From Nematostella vectensis (Eukaryota > Cnidaria > Anthozoa > Actiniaria > Edwardsiidae): a stretch of 64,000 nucleotides of DNA. The DNA lies in the NCBI RefSeq assembly GCF_932526225.1, contig NC_064048.1, positions 2,433,597 to 2,497,596 of the forward strand, in the 5' to 3' direction. The notes under the pieces are model-generated. The model was not told where the DNA came from, did not search any database, and saw nothing but the letters and a program-made list of their open reading frames with translations. This document shows positions 20,748 to 31,561 of the stretch, in pieces. The translations under genes and the position numbers were made by a program. The stretch's first letter is position 1. The number at the start of each line of letters is the position of its first letter.

Positions 20748-23700
20748 CCGGGTCGCAAGTTGCTTCCACAGGAAAGTCCCAAGTATGTGTGTTATGTGGG
20801 CATCAACCATCTGGTAGTGATTGTTTAGTTCAATGTGCGGGTTGTAAGTCAGCATTGTACTGCGGTGTGCAATGCCAACGGGCTCATTGGTTGGAACACA
20901 AGAAACTTTGCACTGCGATACAAGAGTTACAAGCCAAGAAAAACAGTGAGTACGCAGAGCGAATTCAGTCTAGTGTATTTATGTCTCATCTCACTCCAAA
21001 ACAACATGCTGTTATTTGTAAACTGGTAGGACCAAAATGCAAAGTTTCCTGCATGCTTAATGATATTAGCACAGAGGCCCTCTGGGATACGGGCGCGCAA
21101 ATTTCAGTTTTATCTAAATCATGGGTCAATGAGAATGGTTTGAACACTGATTTACAAGATATTGAGACACTCCTGGGTCGGGATAGAAACTTAAATGTAT
21201 CTGCTGCAAATGGCAGTGAGATCCCATATGAGGGATGGATCCCCATAACATTGAAGCTAGAATCCCATGGGTATACAGGGCCAGATGTAGAAGTACCTTT
21301 TTTAGTGACCCCAGGAGAGTTAGAGTGTCCCATCATTGGATATAATGTCATAGAAACAGTGATTAAAGATTTCCCAGGGGATAATAGCAACACCACAGGG
21401 AGCCCATTACAGGATATTATGAAAGGTGCATTTCCAGAAGTCAGAGGGGAGGCAGTTGGGGCCTTGATTAACTTTATCCAAACATGTGACAACTCAGAAC
21501 CCTTGTGCATCTTAAAGTCACCTAAGAAGAGTGTCAGCATACCGGGGGGGCAGACCCTGAGAATTAATTGTCGTGCAAATACCGGCCCAGTCGAGGAGAA
21601 ATGCCCAGTTATCTTTGAACCAGATGAAGACCAGACATTGCCTACAGGGCTAGAACTCTCCCAGTCTCTATTGTCCATCCCGAAAGGGAAAGCTACGCGA
21701 GTTGACATTTACGTCAGTAATGCCACCAAGCATGATATCACCCTCAGGGGGGGCACCATCTTGGGTAGTCTTAACCTTATCAGATCAGTTACCCCAGCAG
21801 AAGTGAAACTTAGTGAGATGAACTTGTCTGATTCAAGGGGGGTACACCCAGGTGAAACACAAGAATCCAGGGGGGCGACCATAGATTCATCACAGAGGGT
21901 CCCAGGGGTGGTGATTGGAGATCTGAATGAAGAACAAAAAAAGGAAGTCACTCGTCTGTTACAGGAAGAGGAGGAGACCTTTGCCCGTGATAGTCAGGAT
22001 GTCGGTTGCATCGAAGACCTTGAGTTAAATTTAACCCTAATGGATAAGACTCCTGTTCAGAAAACATATGTCTCAATTAGCCGCCCATTGTATGCAGAAG
22101 TCAAAGGCTATATTGAGGACTTGATAAATAAGGGATGGATTGTGAAGTCAAAGTCTTCCTACTCGTCGCCGGCTGTCTGCGTCCGTAAACGGGACGGGTC
22201 TCTAAGACTGTGCATTGACTATCGTGAACTGAATCGTAAGAGTGTTCCTGACCGTTTTCCCATCCCAAGGATTCAAGATGCATTAGACACCCTAGGGGGA
22301 AATAGTTGGTTTTCAGTACTGGATCAGGGACGCGCATATCATCAGGGTTTCATGGGGAAAGACAGTAGACCATTGACTGCCTTTGTGACCCCTTGGGGAC
22401 TGTATGAATGGGTTCGCATTCCCATGGGTCTTTCCCAGGCCCCCGCGGCCTTTCAAAGATATATGCAAGATTGTTTAGAAGATTTAAGAGACACCACATG
22501 TATCCCATATTTGGACGATATCATTGTCTTTAGTCAAAGTTTTGAAGAACATGTTAGTGATCTGAGGAAAGTTTTGCAAAGACTGTGGGAACACGGGATA
22601 AAATTGAAACCCAGCAAGTGTAAAATCTTTCAAAGGGAAGTTACATTCCTTGGACATGTTGTGTCAGAAGAAGGTTATCGGATGGATCAGGAGAGTATTA
22701 AGGCAGTTACGGATTTAAAGGATACGCCACCTAAGACAGTCGGAGAAGTTCGCAGACTTATGGGACTTCTAAGTTATTTCAGGAGATATGTACATAACTT
22801 TGCGACGTTAGCAGCACCCATTTATGATCTTTTGACGGAACCCAAGGGAGGTACAAGTACCAAATCGAAAAGTAGGTCGAGTAAGTCCTTATCACGCCAA
22901 CCAGTCTCTTGGTCTGAGGAACATCAGCGAATACTGGAGACACTTATAGATACTATCACATCACCACCCGTTATGGCTTATCCGGACTACCAACAACCCT
23001 TTATTCTTCACACTGACGCATCGGAGCGGGGACTTGGGGCTGTATTATACCAACGCCAGAAAGGAACCTTGAGAGTCATTGGTTACGGGTCACGATCGTT
23101 AACTCAAGCCGAGCGCAATTACCATCTGCATTCGGGGAAACTCGAATTCTTAGCGCTAAAATGGGCAATTACGGAGAAATTTAGAGACTATTTGTACTAT
23201 GCCCCTAAATTTACTGTCTACACGGATAATAACCCGTTAACATACATTCTGACCACTGCCAAATTGAATGCGACCGGACAGCGTTGGGTATCAGAATTGG
23301 CTGACTATAACTTTGTCATCAAATACAGACCTGGAAAGGCAAATGGGGATGCAGACGGTCTCTCGCGGATTTCACAAGGCATGGAGAAGTATATGGAAGA
23401 ATGTCAGAAGACCATATGCCAAGAAGACATAGGAGCCACTGTGAATTCTGTAAAGTTCCAGGCAGGTGAAGATGGCATTCCGACTATCTCTTTGTCAGCA
23501 TGCCTTGAAGATTCTCCCGACGATAATGTCACCTTAGGCACGCAAGCATGGTCGACAGAGGACATTGTGAGACTTCAGCGTGAGGATACAACAATTGGAA
23601 AGGTGATTGGTTTCATACTTAATGAGTCATTACCCAGCTTAAAGGAGCGAAAGAAGGAAACTCCTGAAACAAAGGCCATGTTACGTCACTGGAAGAAGTT

Positions 23701-25585
23701 GGAACTAGGTAAGGATGATATCCTTCGCCGGAGAATTGGACCACGTCTCCAATTGGTCCTTCCACGGAAACTTCATCATCTCGTTTATAAGAAATTACAT
23801 GAGGAAATGGGGCATCTCGGTGCAGAGAGGGTATTGCAACTTGCGAGGGATAGGTTCTTTTGGCCCCGTATGCAACAGGACATTGAACACTATGTTACCT
23901 CTGTTTGTCGATGTATCAAGCAAAAACGACCGAAACATGCTCAACGGGCACCAATGCAGAGTATTCAAACAACAGCTCCCTTTGAACTCATTTCTTTGGA
24001 CTTTTTACATCTAGAAAAAAGCAGTGGTGGGTATGAATATATCCTCGTAGTGATTGATCATTTTACTCGATTTGCCCAAGCATACGCAACACGGAATAAA
24101 TCGGCCCCTACAGTGGCAGAGAAGCTGTATAATGATTACATCATGAGGTTTGGGTTTCCCCTTCGAATACATCACGATCAGGGGAAGGAGTTCGAGAACG
24201 ATCTACATAAACATCTGGAAAAGCTTAGTGGGGTAGCTCACTCAAGAACCACACCATATCATCCACAATCCAATGGACAAGTCGAGCGTTTTAATCAGAC
24301 CCTTCTTGCAATGTTACGCACACTACCAGAGAACCAGAAATCCAAGTGGAAAGATAGTCTTAACAAAGTTGTACACGCATACAACTGCACTCGAAATGAC
24401 TCAACAGGATTTTCTCCTTTCTATCTACTTTATGGTCGCTCACCTCGACTTCCCATTGACTTAATGCTTGGTACCAGTTTGCAAGGCACTCCGCAACAGT
24501 ATCCGAAATATGTGACAAAGTGGCGAGAAACCATGGAAGAAGCTTACAGGATCGCACGTTCTAAGTCGACAGCTCAAGCCGCGCGGGGTAAGAGGTACTA
24601 CGAGAAGAAAGTGAGATGCTCATCACTTAAGCCGGGTGATCGGGTATTGGTACGAAACCTGTCAGAACGAGGCGGTCCAGGGAAACTACGCTCATACTTT
24701 GAGGATCAGGTGTTTGTGGTTGTGAATCAGAAGGGAGAATCGAGCCCAGTGTATGAGGTCAGACCTGAGAATGGCAAGGGCAGGAACCGGACTCTGCATT
24801 ATAACCTCTTACTGCCATGTGATTATCTCATGAGTGACGTGATTACTCAGCCAAAAAGGAAAACCAAAACACGGAAACCTGCAACAAGGAACGCAGCAGA
24901 GTTGAAAGAGGAGTCGAGTAGTGAAGAGGAACCAGACTTTGTTTACGGTAGACAGGTTGGATATGCGCCCGACGAGAAAGAAGAAGCATCAAGCGAATCG
25001 GATGTAGTCCTGGGTCAGCAGGAGGAAGTATCAGGCGAGTCAGATGTATCTCTGGATCAGCAAGAGGAAGCTTCAGACGAGCTGGATGGAGCACCTGATC
25101 AGCAGGAAGGAGCATCAGGCGAGCTGGATGGAGCACCCGATCAACAGGAAGGAACGGCAGGTGAGCTGGATGAAGCAATAGAGGAGCAGGCAGGGAGGGC
25201 ATCACAGCAGCAGCAAGGGGAACAAGGTGATAGGGACAGCCAGGAGAACTATGCTAATGGCAGCATCATTGGACGACCCGAGCGGAATAGGCATCCACCT
25301 TTGCGGGTTACTTATGATGTTATTGGTCAGCCATCCTATTATCGGGGACCGGTCGCTAACCATGGTATAACTATAAATGAGTCAGCATGGAGTGCTTACG
25401 GTGCACCTCCTACACAAGAGTTACCATGTGCCACATGCGGGTTCAAGGCACCCTTCGGTTTACAGGTACCCTACGGTTATTCGGTACCCTGCAGTCTACA
25501 GACTCCCTACGGTTATCCGGTACCCTACGGTTTACAGGTACCCTACAGATGTCCTTCCTTCTCACCATGGACACCAGCAATGTAA
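20681..25585 (+). CDS. pol: Pol polyprotein (MYND finger, protease, RT, RNase H, integrase)
   Basis: The frame is open from 20681 (after a TAA at 20678) and overlaps gag, so expression probably needs a -1 frameshift; no canonical slippery heptamer was found. Order: a complete MYND zinc finger (20786-20911; C-X2-C, C-X2-C, YC-X3-C, H-X3-C); aspartic protease with DTGA at 21086-21097; reverse transcriptase with YLDD at 22508-22519; RNase H with [12 protein letters not shown] near 23008; integrase with an HHCC zinc region near 23770-23930, then D in SLDFLHL (~24000), D in HHDQGKEFE (~24175), and E of the QVER motif at 24284-24286. A GPY/F-like segment ([16 protein letters not shown]) and a low-complexity tail follow. 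The tail has acidic Gln/Glu/Asp repeats and a Pro-Tyr-Gly repeat end. There are no internal stops. The element belongs to Metaviridae; I did not assign a clade. Confidence 0.95.
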   Translation, partial: AETNTKQGFGKPAPAATAGQAVAGSQVASTGKSQVCVLCGHQPSGSDCLVQCAGCKSALYCGVQCQRAHWLEHKKLCTAIQELQAKKNSEYAERIQSSVFMSHLTPKQHAVICKLVGPKCKVSCMLNDISTEALWDTGAQISVLSKSWVNENGLNTDLQDIETLLGRDRNLNVSAANGSEIPYEGWIPITLKLESHGYTGPDVEVPFLVTPGELECPIIGYNVIETVIKDFPGDNSNTTGSPLQDIMKGAFPEVRGEAVGALINFIQTCDNSEPLCILKSPKKSVSIPGGQTLRINCRANTGPVEEKCPVIFEPDEDQTLPTGLELSQSLLSIPKGKATRVDIYVSNATKHDITLRGGTILGSLNLIRSVTPAEVKLSEMNLSDSRGVHPGETQESRGATIDSSQRVPGVVIGDLNEEQKKEVTRLLQEEEETFARDSQDVGCIEDLELNLTLMDKTPVQKTYVSISRPLYAEVKGYIEDLINKGWIVKSKSSYSSPAVCVRKRDGSLRLCIDYRELNRKSVPDRFPIPRIQDALDTLGGNSWFSVLDQGRAYHQGFMGKDSRPLTAFVTPWGLYEWVRIPMGLSQAPAAFQRYMQDCLEDLRDTTCIPYLDDIIVFSQSFEEHVSDLRKVLQRLWEHGIKLKPSKCKIFQREVTFLGHVVSEEGYRMDQESIKAVTDLKDTPPKTVGEVRRLMGLLSYFRRYVHNFATLAAPIYDLLTEPKGGTSTKSKSRSSKSLSRQPVSWSEEHQRILETLIDTITSPPVMAYPDYQQPFILHTDASERGLGAVLYQRQKGTLRVIGYGSRSLTQAERNYHLHSGKLEFLALKWAITEKFRDYLYYAPKFTVYTDNNPLTYILTTAKLNATGQRWVSELADYNFVIKYRPGKANGDADGLSRISQGMEKYMEECQKTICQEDIGATVNSVKFQAGEDGIPTISLSACLEDSPDDNVTLGTQAWSTEDIVRLQREDTTIGKVIGFILNESLPSLKERKKETPETKAMLRHWKKLELGKDDILRRRIGPRLQLVLPRKLHHLVYKKLHEEMGHLGAERVLQLARDRFFWPRMQQDIEHYVTSVCRCIKQKRPKHAQRAPMQSIQTTAPFELISLDFLHLEKSSGGYEYILVVIDHFTRFAQAYATRNKSAPTVAEKLYNDYIMRFGFPLRIHHDQGKEFENDLHKHLEKLSGVAHSRTTPYHPQSNGQVERFNQTLLAMLRTLPENQKSKWKDSLNKVVHAYNCTRNDSTGFSPFYLLYGRSPRLPIDLMLGTSLQGTPQQYPKYVTKWRETMEEAYRIARSKSTAQAARGKRYYEKKVRCSSLKPGDRVLVRNLSERGGPGKLRSYFEDQVFVVVNQKGESSPVYEVRPENGKGRNRTLHYNLLLPCDYLMSDVITQPKRKTKTRKPATRNAAELKEESSSEEEPDFVYGRQVGYAPDEKEEASSESDVVLGQQEEVSGESDVSLDQQEEASDELDGAPDQQEGASGELDGAPDQQEGTAGELDEAIEEQAGRASQQQQGEQGDRDSQENYANGSIIGRPERNRHPPLRVTYDVIGQPSYYRGPVANHGITINESAWSAYGAPPTQELPCATCGFKAPFGLQVPYGYSVPCSLQTPYGYPVPYGLQVPYRCPSFSPWTPAM

Positions 25586-25976
25586 TTACAAGTACACTAG
25601 TACACTTACTTGACTTATATTTGTTTGTTTGTTACAAGAAAAAGAAAAGAAAAAAAAAACGGTCTAGTTAGAGACACTAGTTGAATAATACTAGTATAGC
25701 CTAGCAAATAGTGTAGGTAACAAGGTGTAAGACCTTGAGCAGCATTGGGTATTTACGTGGCAATGACATTGTGCAAGAGAACTGTAGAGTAAAGAATAAG
25801 CAAGATACAGCTGTATGAAGAAACAAGTGGAAGCCATGGTTGGACTTGATCACCCTACACCATGCCTTCATGGAACTGAACATTGAAATAGTAGAGTAGT
25901 CAGATTTTTTTTTCCTCAGTTGCATTGTAGTATTGAAACATACTAGTAACTTAAATGTCGAGGACGACATCTTTTC

Positions 25977-25986
25977 AGGGGGGAAG
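25977..25986 (+). promoter_or_regulatory. Polypurine tract
   Basis: AGGGGGGAAG lies two bases upstream of the 3' LTR start and is the expected plus-strand primer for reverse transcription. The stretch 25586-25976 between pol and the tract is non-coding. Confidence 0.8.
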
Positions 25987-25988
25987 TG

Positions 25989-26164
25989 TGTTACCCTTGG
26001 AATTTAGCACTTGCCCACCCCCCCATAGAAAAATATTGTATTACCCATAATGCAGTGTGTGTAGAAGAAGAAGAAAACGTGTTGACCGCCATGTTTGTTT
26101 CTGTGTGGTTTATTTTCGGTTTATTTTTAATGTTACTCGAGTTTTCACAAATTATAAGGTAACA
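25989..26164 (+). repeat. 3' LTR, 176 bp
   Basis: It is identical to the 5' LTR except for one T/A difference near its start and a C run of 7 rather than 22. It is followed by TATG (26165-26168), the right copy of the TSD. Confidence 0.93.
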
Positions 26165-27640
26165 TATGGTGTAGATAGCTGTGTATGGTGTGGATAGCTG
26201 TGTATGGTGTGGATAGCTGTGTATGGTGTGGATGGTTGTGTATAGTGTGGATGGGTGTGTATGGTGTGGATAGCTTTGTATGGTGTGGATAGCTGTGGAT
26301 GGTGTGGATAGATGTGTATGGTGTGGATAGCTGTGGATGGTGTGGATAGCTGTGTATGGTGTGGATAGCTGTGTATGGTGTGGATAGCCGTGGATAGCTG
26401 TGTATGGTGTGGATAGCTGTGGATGGCTGTGTATGGTGTGGATGGTGTGGATAGCTGTGTATGGTGTTGATAGCTGTGTATGGTGTGGATAGCTGTGTAT
26501 GGTGTGGATAGCTGTGTTTAGCGTGGATAGCTGTGTATGGTGTGGATAGCTGTGTATGGTGTGGATAGCTGTGTTTAGCGTGGATAGCTGTGTATGGTGT
26601 GGATAGCTGTGTATGGTGTGGATGGGTGTGTATGGTGTGGATAGCTGTGTATGGTGTAGATAGCTGTGTATGGTGTAGATAGCTGTGTATGGTGTGGATA
26701 GCTGTGTATAGCGAGGATAGCTGTGTATGGTGTGGATAGCTGTGGATGGTGTGGATAGCTGTGAATGGCTGTGTATGGTGTGGATAGCTGTGGATGGTGT
26801 GGATAGCTGTGTATGGTGTAGATAGCTGTGTATGGTGTGGATAGCTGTGTATGGTGTGGATAGCTGTGTATGGTGTGGATGGTTGTGTATAGTGTGGATG
26901 GGTGTGTATGGTGTGGATAGCTTTGTATGGTGTGGATAGCTGTGGATAGCTGTGTATGGTGTGGATAGCTGTGGATGGTGTGGATAGATGTGTATGGTGT
27001 GGATAGCTGTGGATGGTGTGGATAGCTGTGTATGGTGTGGATAGCTGTGTATGGTGTGGATAGCCGTGGATAGCTGTGTATGGTGTGGATAGCTGTGGAT
27101 GGCTGTGTATGGTGTGGATGGTGTGGATAGCTGTGTATGGTGTTGATAGCTGTGTATGGTGTGGATAGCTGTGTATGGTGTGGATAGCTGTGTTTAGCGT
27201 GGATAGCTGTGTATGGTGTGGATAGCTGTCTATGGTGTGGATAGCTGTGTTTAGCGTGGATAGCTGTGTATGGTGTGGATAGCTGTGTATGGTGTGGATG
27301 GGTGTGTATGGTGTAGATAGCTGTGGATGGCTGTGGATGGTGTGGATAGTTGTGTATGGTGTGGATAGCTGTGTATGGTGTGGATAGCTGTGTATGGTGT
27401 AGATAGCTGTGTATGGTGTGGATGGCTGTGTATGGTGTAGATAGCTGTGGATAGCTGTGTATAGCATGGATAGCTGTGTATGGCGTGGATAGCTGTGTAT
27501 GGCGTGGATGGCTGTGTATGGTGTGGATAGCTGTGTATGGTGTAGATAGGTGTGTATGGTTTGGATGGCTGTGTATGGTGTAGATAGCTGTGGATGATGT
27601 GGATGGTGTGTATCGTGTGTTCGTATGGTGTGGTATGATA
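26165..27640 (-). repeat. 19-bp minisatellite, right arm, part 2
   Basis: This continues the inverted 19-bp array interrupted by the gypsy element, with about 77 copies. A block of ~660 bp (26230-26640) is largely repeated at 26880-27300, evidence of segmental duplication within the array. It explains an apparent 507-codon minus-strand ORF. Confidence 0.95.
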
Positions 27641-27757
27641 CGGTATGATACACTATCTTATGATACACTTCAGGATGCGTACTTAAAGTAGTTACCCAGC
27701 TATCGTGTTGATAGCTGTGTATGATACACTTCAGGATGCGTACTTAAAGTACTTACC

Positions 27758-27765
27758 GTCTTTAC
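27758..27765. repeat. 8-bp target-site duplication, right copy
   Basis: GTCTTTAC, identical to 10905-10912, follows the right terminus of the foldback-like element. Confidence 0.85.
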
Positions 27766-28071
27766 GACCGTGAGGTAATTGAACTTCGCGGGCGCGCTCA
27801 TTTCCAAGGTCCGAATTTAGGTCGACTCGACTTCTAAAATTCTGAGGATACGCAACAGATGTTTGGATTTAGCGCAGCTTCTATTGACTATTGACTGACC
27901 GCATATAGATAGACGACAAGCTTACTGAGAGAAAAAATGAAAAAAAAAAGATAATATACACATTGCTTTGAAGGAAAAGCGAAGGACATAATGCTCCGGC
28001 CCTTATCGGTTTTTTTATGACAGACAGATTTCATTATTCGTACAATGTAAACGCTTTTACGCTGGTGTACA

Positions 28072-28465
28072 CAAGGGGAGCACGGCAGAATGTGTTCCTA
28101 TTTAACGCGCGATTGACAATGATTGAGATTGTTACAAAAGTAAACCACTTTGTTATGCAACATCTCATGTGTGTTTGTTGAGTCATCAGTTGCGCTGTTG
28201 GGCTCGCATTATGAAGTGGATTATGTTTGTCAACAGGGTCTTTTTTCGTTTCATCAGTTTCAGACCGACGAAGATATCGGATACGCCTAGTGTCGGCACG
28301 AGTGCCGACGAAAGATTAACGAAGTAACTCTCTATCCTCGGAAAGGATTCGGACATTATACGAACAAAGACCCTGTTGACAAACATAAAACACGCGTGAT
28401 GCGTTTTTTCCCGTAATAATATCAATCGCGCGTTAAATAGGAATACATTTTGCCGTGCTCCCTTG
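28072..28465. repeat. Palindromic MITE-like element
   Basis: Arms of ~45 bp (28072-28116 and 28421-28465) share CGCGCGTTAAATAGGAA and its complement. A second inverted pair inside carries TGTTTGTCAACAGGGTC near 28226-28245 and its complement at 28366-28386. A 97-codon minus-strand ORF here is only a by-product of the palindrome. Confidence 0.7.
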
Positions 28466-28541
28466 ATGTATATCTGCATTTATATCCCAGTGATGAATTT
28501 TCACGCGCGCTTATTGGTCAATAGGGGTCACGTGCATATTT

Positions 28542-28592
28542 TCACAGGACAAATATCACAAACGTCCCCCCAAAGTGATATTTGTCCTGTGA
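28542..28592. repeat. Perfect 18-bp hairpin before a 20-G run
   Basis: 28542-28559 and 28575-28592 are perfect inverted 18-mers around a 15-base loop. They are followed by 20 consecutive G (28601-28620). Confidence 0.8.
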
Positions 28593-28599
28593 ACATTTA

Positions 28600-28790
28600 A
28601 GGGGGGGGGGGGGGGGGGGGTTGGGGGGGAATTCGAGAAAAACAGACGGGGGTGCTCGACAGCTAAATCAATTGTAAGCCTCAGGGATAGCACTAACGGG
28701 CGTGGTGAACAATAATTCTTACCCCTAAGAGATAGCACATTGAGTGTGGTCGAAGGAATTTTTAGCTCTAAGTGATAGCATTAAAAAAAA
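28600..28790 (-). repeat. Interspersed repeat with TAGGGTTAA-type units (reverse copy)
   Basis: The complement of this stretch matches 31140-31275 and 33280-33440. Shared marks are a C run, a CCCCGTCTGTTTTTCTCG-like block, and repeated CTATCTCTTAGGGGT and GACCACGCCC motifs. Confidence 0.6.
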
Positions 28791-29066
28791 ACAAAGATAG
28801 TCTCAGTTTTTCCTGAATTTTACTGCGGTCTTGAGATACTGCCATCCAGCACATCTCATTTCTATTGACTTTCTCTTAGCAGAACAATAATAAAACACTC
28901 TTGGTGAAAGTCCATCAGTTGAAATGCAAGATTTGAGCTTGTAGTTTTTGTTCTAATGAAAAAATTGTTGCATGGATTTTAATAGATTGCGAACGGCAAA
29001 AAGAACAGCGCGCGCCCGCGGCGTCATTCCAATGCACGTCAGCGCGCGCATTTTCAGTGTAGTCAC

Positions 29067-29266
29067 TGGGAGGGGATATAAAATAAATAAACCCCTTCTT
29101 TGGCTCACTGAGATATCGGCAGATAATGTCCGCGGATGGGAAATGGTCTTTTACACAGTTGCCCTCGCAGCTTCGATTCTCGGCCAACTGCCCATTTCTC
29201 GTCCTTGGACATTATCCGCCGATATCCCAGCCGCCAGAAGGGGTTTATCTAGTAAATATCCTCCCT
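29067..29266. repeat. Palindromic MITE-like element
   Basis: Arms of ~60-65 bp (29067-29131, 29207-29266) share AAACCCCTTCT, GATATCGGC and ATAATGTCC blocks with their complements. It is followed by a 19-G run at 29328-29346. Confidence 0.7.
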
Positions 29267-29661
29267 TAATAATGGGGAAACGCTTTTACAATGCTGTATA
29301 TCTGCATTTACACTAATTTGAAATTATGGGGGGGGGGGGGGGGGGGAGGTGGAGGCTGCTACCAGTTGCCGATTCCCTTCCATCGATTCTTGATGAAAGA
29401 AATTAGGTTTTTTAATACTGAATGATCAGATCTTCGCGAATGCAGGGGTTTTGTCTCCCATCTATTTTCTGACACATAGGACAGTGGGTAATACAAAGGA
29501 GAAAAGCGATATTATGCTTAATTAAAGAGACTGTTAGAATAATAACTGTTCAGCTTATTTTGAGCTAACATTTTTTCTACCTAGTAATTATTGAATGGAG
29601 GGTGGCCGCCCCCACCCCCCCCCCCCCCCCCCCCGAGGGAGGGGGGGACTCTCCAGAAATA

Positions 29662-30908
29662 GTCCGGTCGCTTAGTGTTTAAATCTAATCGGACAAAAGC
29701 ACCAAACTTGGCACAAAGATAGCCAAGAGGACGCTAATTAATATTGAGACCGGTGCCCACCGGTACCACTTGAGGGTTTCGTGTAATAACGGAATAAAAA
29801 TTAGAAAAAAGCGTCCTCACGGGCTTCCTGTGGTGAAATTTAAGAGACCTTGTATTTCCAAAACTAATGCGGAATATCTGATTGTTTTATTCTAGTAGGG
29901 GAAATATAACGCTATTTGTTAATATTTCAAGATAAACTGTCGTCGGCTGCATTAAAACGCTTTATCTAAGAGAAAAAGTTGCATGACGGTGCTATAAACA
30001 AGTGTACAAAAACTCTAGTGTCAACGGTACTAGCGTCAACCTTAGGAGGACACGTTTAGTCCCAAACCTGACGTAAACCAGAATTATTCTATGTAAGTTA
30101 TAAACGTTCAGATGGTTTTGAGCGCCATATCCGTAAACGCCAGCCACCACTGCCGATCTATATACTGGCCGCTTTGGCCCGCAACTAGCATGGGGTAGAG
30201 CGAGGCTCTCGCCTCGGTAACAATTGTGATAATTTGATTTAAAAAATAACATAGGGCCATAATGGAAAAATAAACAAATGATACCGGTTGTCATGGCATA
30301 TTTTATCAACGCACAACAGGCTATGAAAATCTCCCTCATCGGTAGCTGATTTTTTTCCTGGTGACGGGCCTATTAATTACAGCCGCGCTGGTTGAATCAA
30401 AGCTCTGTAGCACTTAATATAATGCTTAGACAGCTCATTGAAAGAAAACTTCTGGTGAAATTCATGTGCACCACCTATTGTGCTTATTTGATGGACGGAA
30501 ATCAGTCATATTATTATAATATTTGTATGTTAGCAAGAGGGATGTAAAAAATAAGGCCGCGCGGAGCCTGGGTTCCAACAGTTCTTCAAATGTAGCTATT
30601 TATAGCTATTTACGTTTTTTTGTTCGGAATTTGATAGAGTACAGCTTAAATGATAGAAATCGTTTTCAAATATGTGCATTTTTATCTTTTTTTGCCTCAT
30701 GAAAAGGTATAAAAATCTCACCACAGGGTAACCGCAACCCTAGATTTCTAAAAAAAAGAATTGCTCTTTATCTATGGATCCGCTAATGGTACCGGTGGGC
30801 ACCGGTCTCAATATTAATTACCATCTCATAGGCTATAATTATACCAAATTTGGTGCTTTTGTCCGCTGTGTATAGATTTAGCTCTTTTTGTGTGCTAAGC
30901 GACCCGAC
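29662..30908. mobile_element. Non-autonomous TA-flanked TIR transposon, ~1.25 kb
   Basis: Inverted termini of ~115-125 bp begin GTCCGGTCGCTTAG and end CTAAGCGACCCGAC, with internal matching blocks CGGACAAAAGCACCAAA and ATTGAGACCGGTGCCCACCG. TA dinucleotides abut both ends (29660-29661 and 30909-30910), suggesting a Tc1/mariner-type non-autonomous element. No transposase was seen inside. Confidence 0.75.
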
Positions 30909-30925
30909 TAAAAAGTATACGGAGG

Positions 30926-31275
30926 TGATTGTCAAATCTTTTAGGGTATAAAATTTGGATCAATTAGGGGGTGTGTTGAAGAATTTGTCCGATTTCTTAG
31001 GGTATAAAGTTCGACCAACTGCAATTCCTAATTGGGTGTTAAACGTTTTTTTCCGATTCTGTTATCTCTTAGGGTATAAAATTTAACCAATTGCTATTTC
31101 TAAGGGGCTGTTAACACTTTTTTTCGATTCTGCTATCTCTCCACACCCCATTTGATAACTCTTAGGGTTAAGAATTTCTGTTGACCACGCCCAAAGTGGC
31201 ATCCCTTAGGGTTAATATAAATTTTGCCAAAGATGACCCCCATCTGTTTTTATGGGAGTCCCCCCCCAGGGTGCA
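30926..31275 (+). repeat. Interspersed repeat with ~75-bp internal tandem units, copy downstream of P450
   Basis: It has three imperfect units containing CTTAGGGTATAAA and ACCAATTGCTAT-like motifs, then a TAGGGTTAA tail and a C run. It is in the same orientation as the copy at 32985-33440. Confidence 0.65.
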
Positions 31276-31561
31276 GCTAAAAGAAGAGTGCTGCTTAATA
31301 GAAGATCGACTGTAATTGACACATTCTTGAAGTATCTCCCAATTTTTCATCTTTATTGAGTGGTATTTCTGCCACTCAGGCAATAATCTATACTAATACT
31401 TTGATATCACCAGCCCATAAATATACAACTTCAACAATGTGTTGATTTATTTCCCAGATTTTACACTGCCTAGCAGACAATCAAGTTTTTCTACAGCTAG
31501 TTTTTTCTTGAAACACCAAGACCACGAGAAACAATGTTCTTTTAGGATCTTCCATGGTCAT

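Larger units (their letters stand above)
19187..26164 (+). mobile_element. Young full-length Ty3/gypsy LTR retrotransposon
   Basis: The order is LTR (19187-19377), primer-binding site, gag (19413-20747), pol (20681-25585; protease, RT, RNase H, integrase), polypurine tract, LTR (25989-26164). There is no env-like ORF between pol and the 3' LTR. A 4-bp TSD (TATG) flanks it. The LTRs differ by one substitution plus the length of a poly-C tract (22 versus 7 C), and gag and pol are both open, so the insertion is recent and possibly still competent. It lies inside the right minisatellite arm of the foldback-like element. Confidence 0.95.
10913..27757. mobile_element. 16.8-kb foldback-like transposon with minisatellite arms
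   Basis: Left terminus GGTAAGTACTTTA and right terminus TAAAGTACTTACC are inverted copies. The similarity runs ~60 bp inward, interrupted only by a 3-bp difference, and passes through a GCATCCTGAAGTGTATCAT block. A perfect 8-bp TSD (GTCTTTAC) flanks it. Inside each terminus lies a long array of one 19-bp unit in opposite orientation: left arm 10941-13265, right arm 18785-19186 plus 26165-27640. The right end has a second tandem copy of the terminal block (about 27660-27690). The core, 13266-18784, contains a nested TA-flanked element. Inverted arms made of short tandem repeats are the hallmark of foldback elements (Drosophila FB, sea urchin TU). Superfamily unknown; 8-bp TSDs occur in hAT, P and a few others. 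No transposase outside the nested element is visible. Confidence 0.8.

Noticed and set aside
26145-27668. 507-codon minus-strand ORF
   Set aside because: It is the right minisatellite arm, with the same unit and the same explanation.
28186-28479. 97-codon minus-strand ORF
   Set aside because: It lies wholly inside a palindromic element, has no family features and no splice support.
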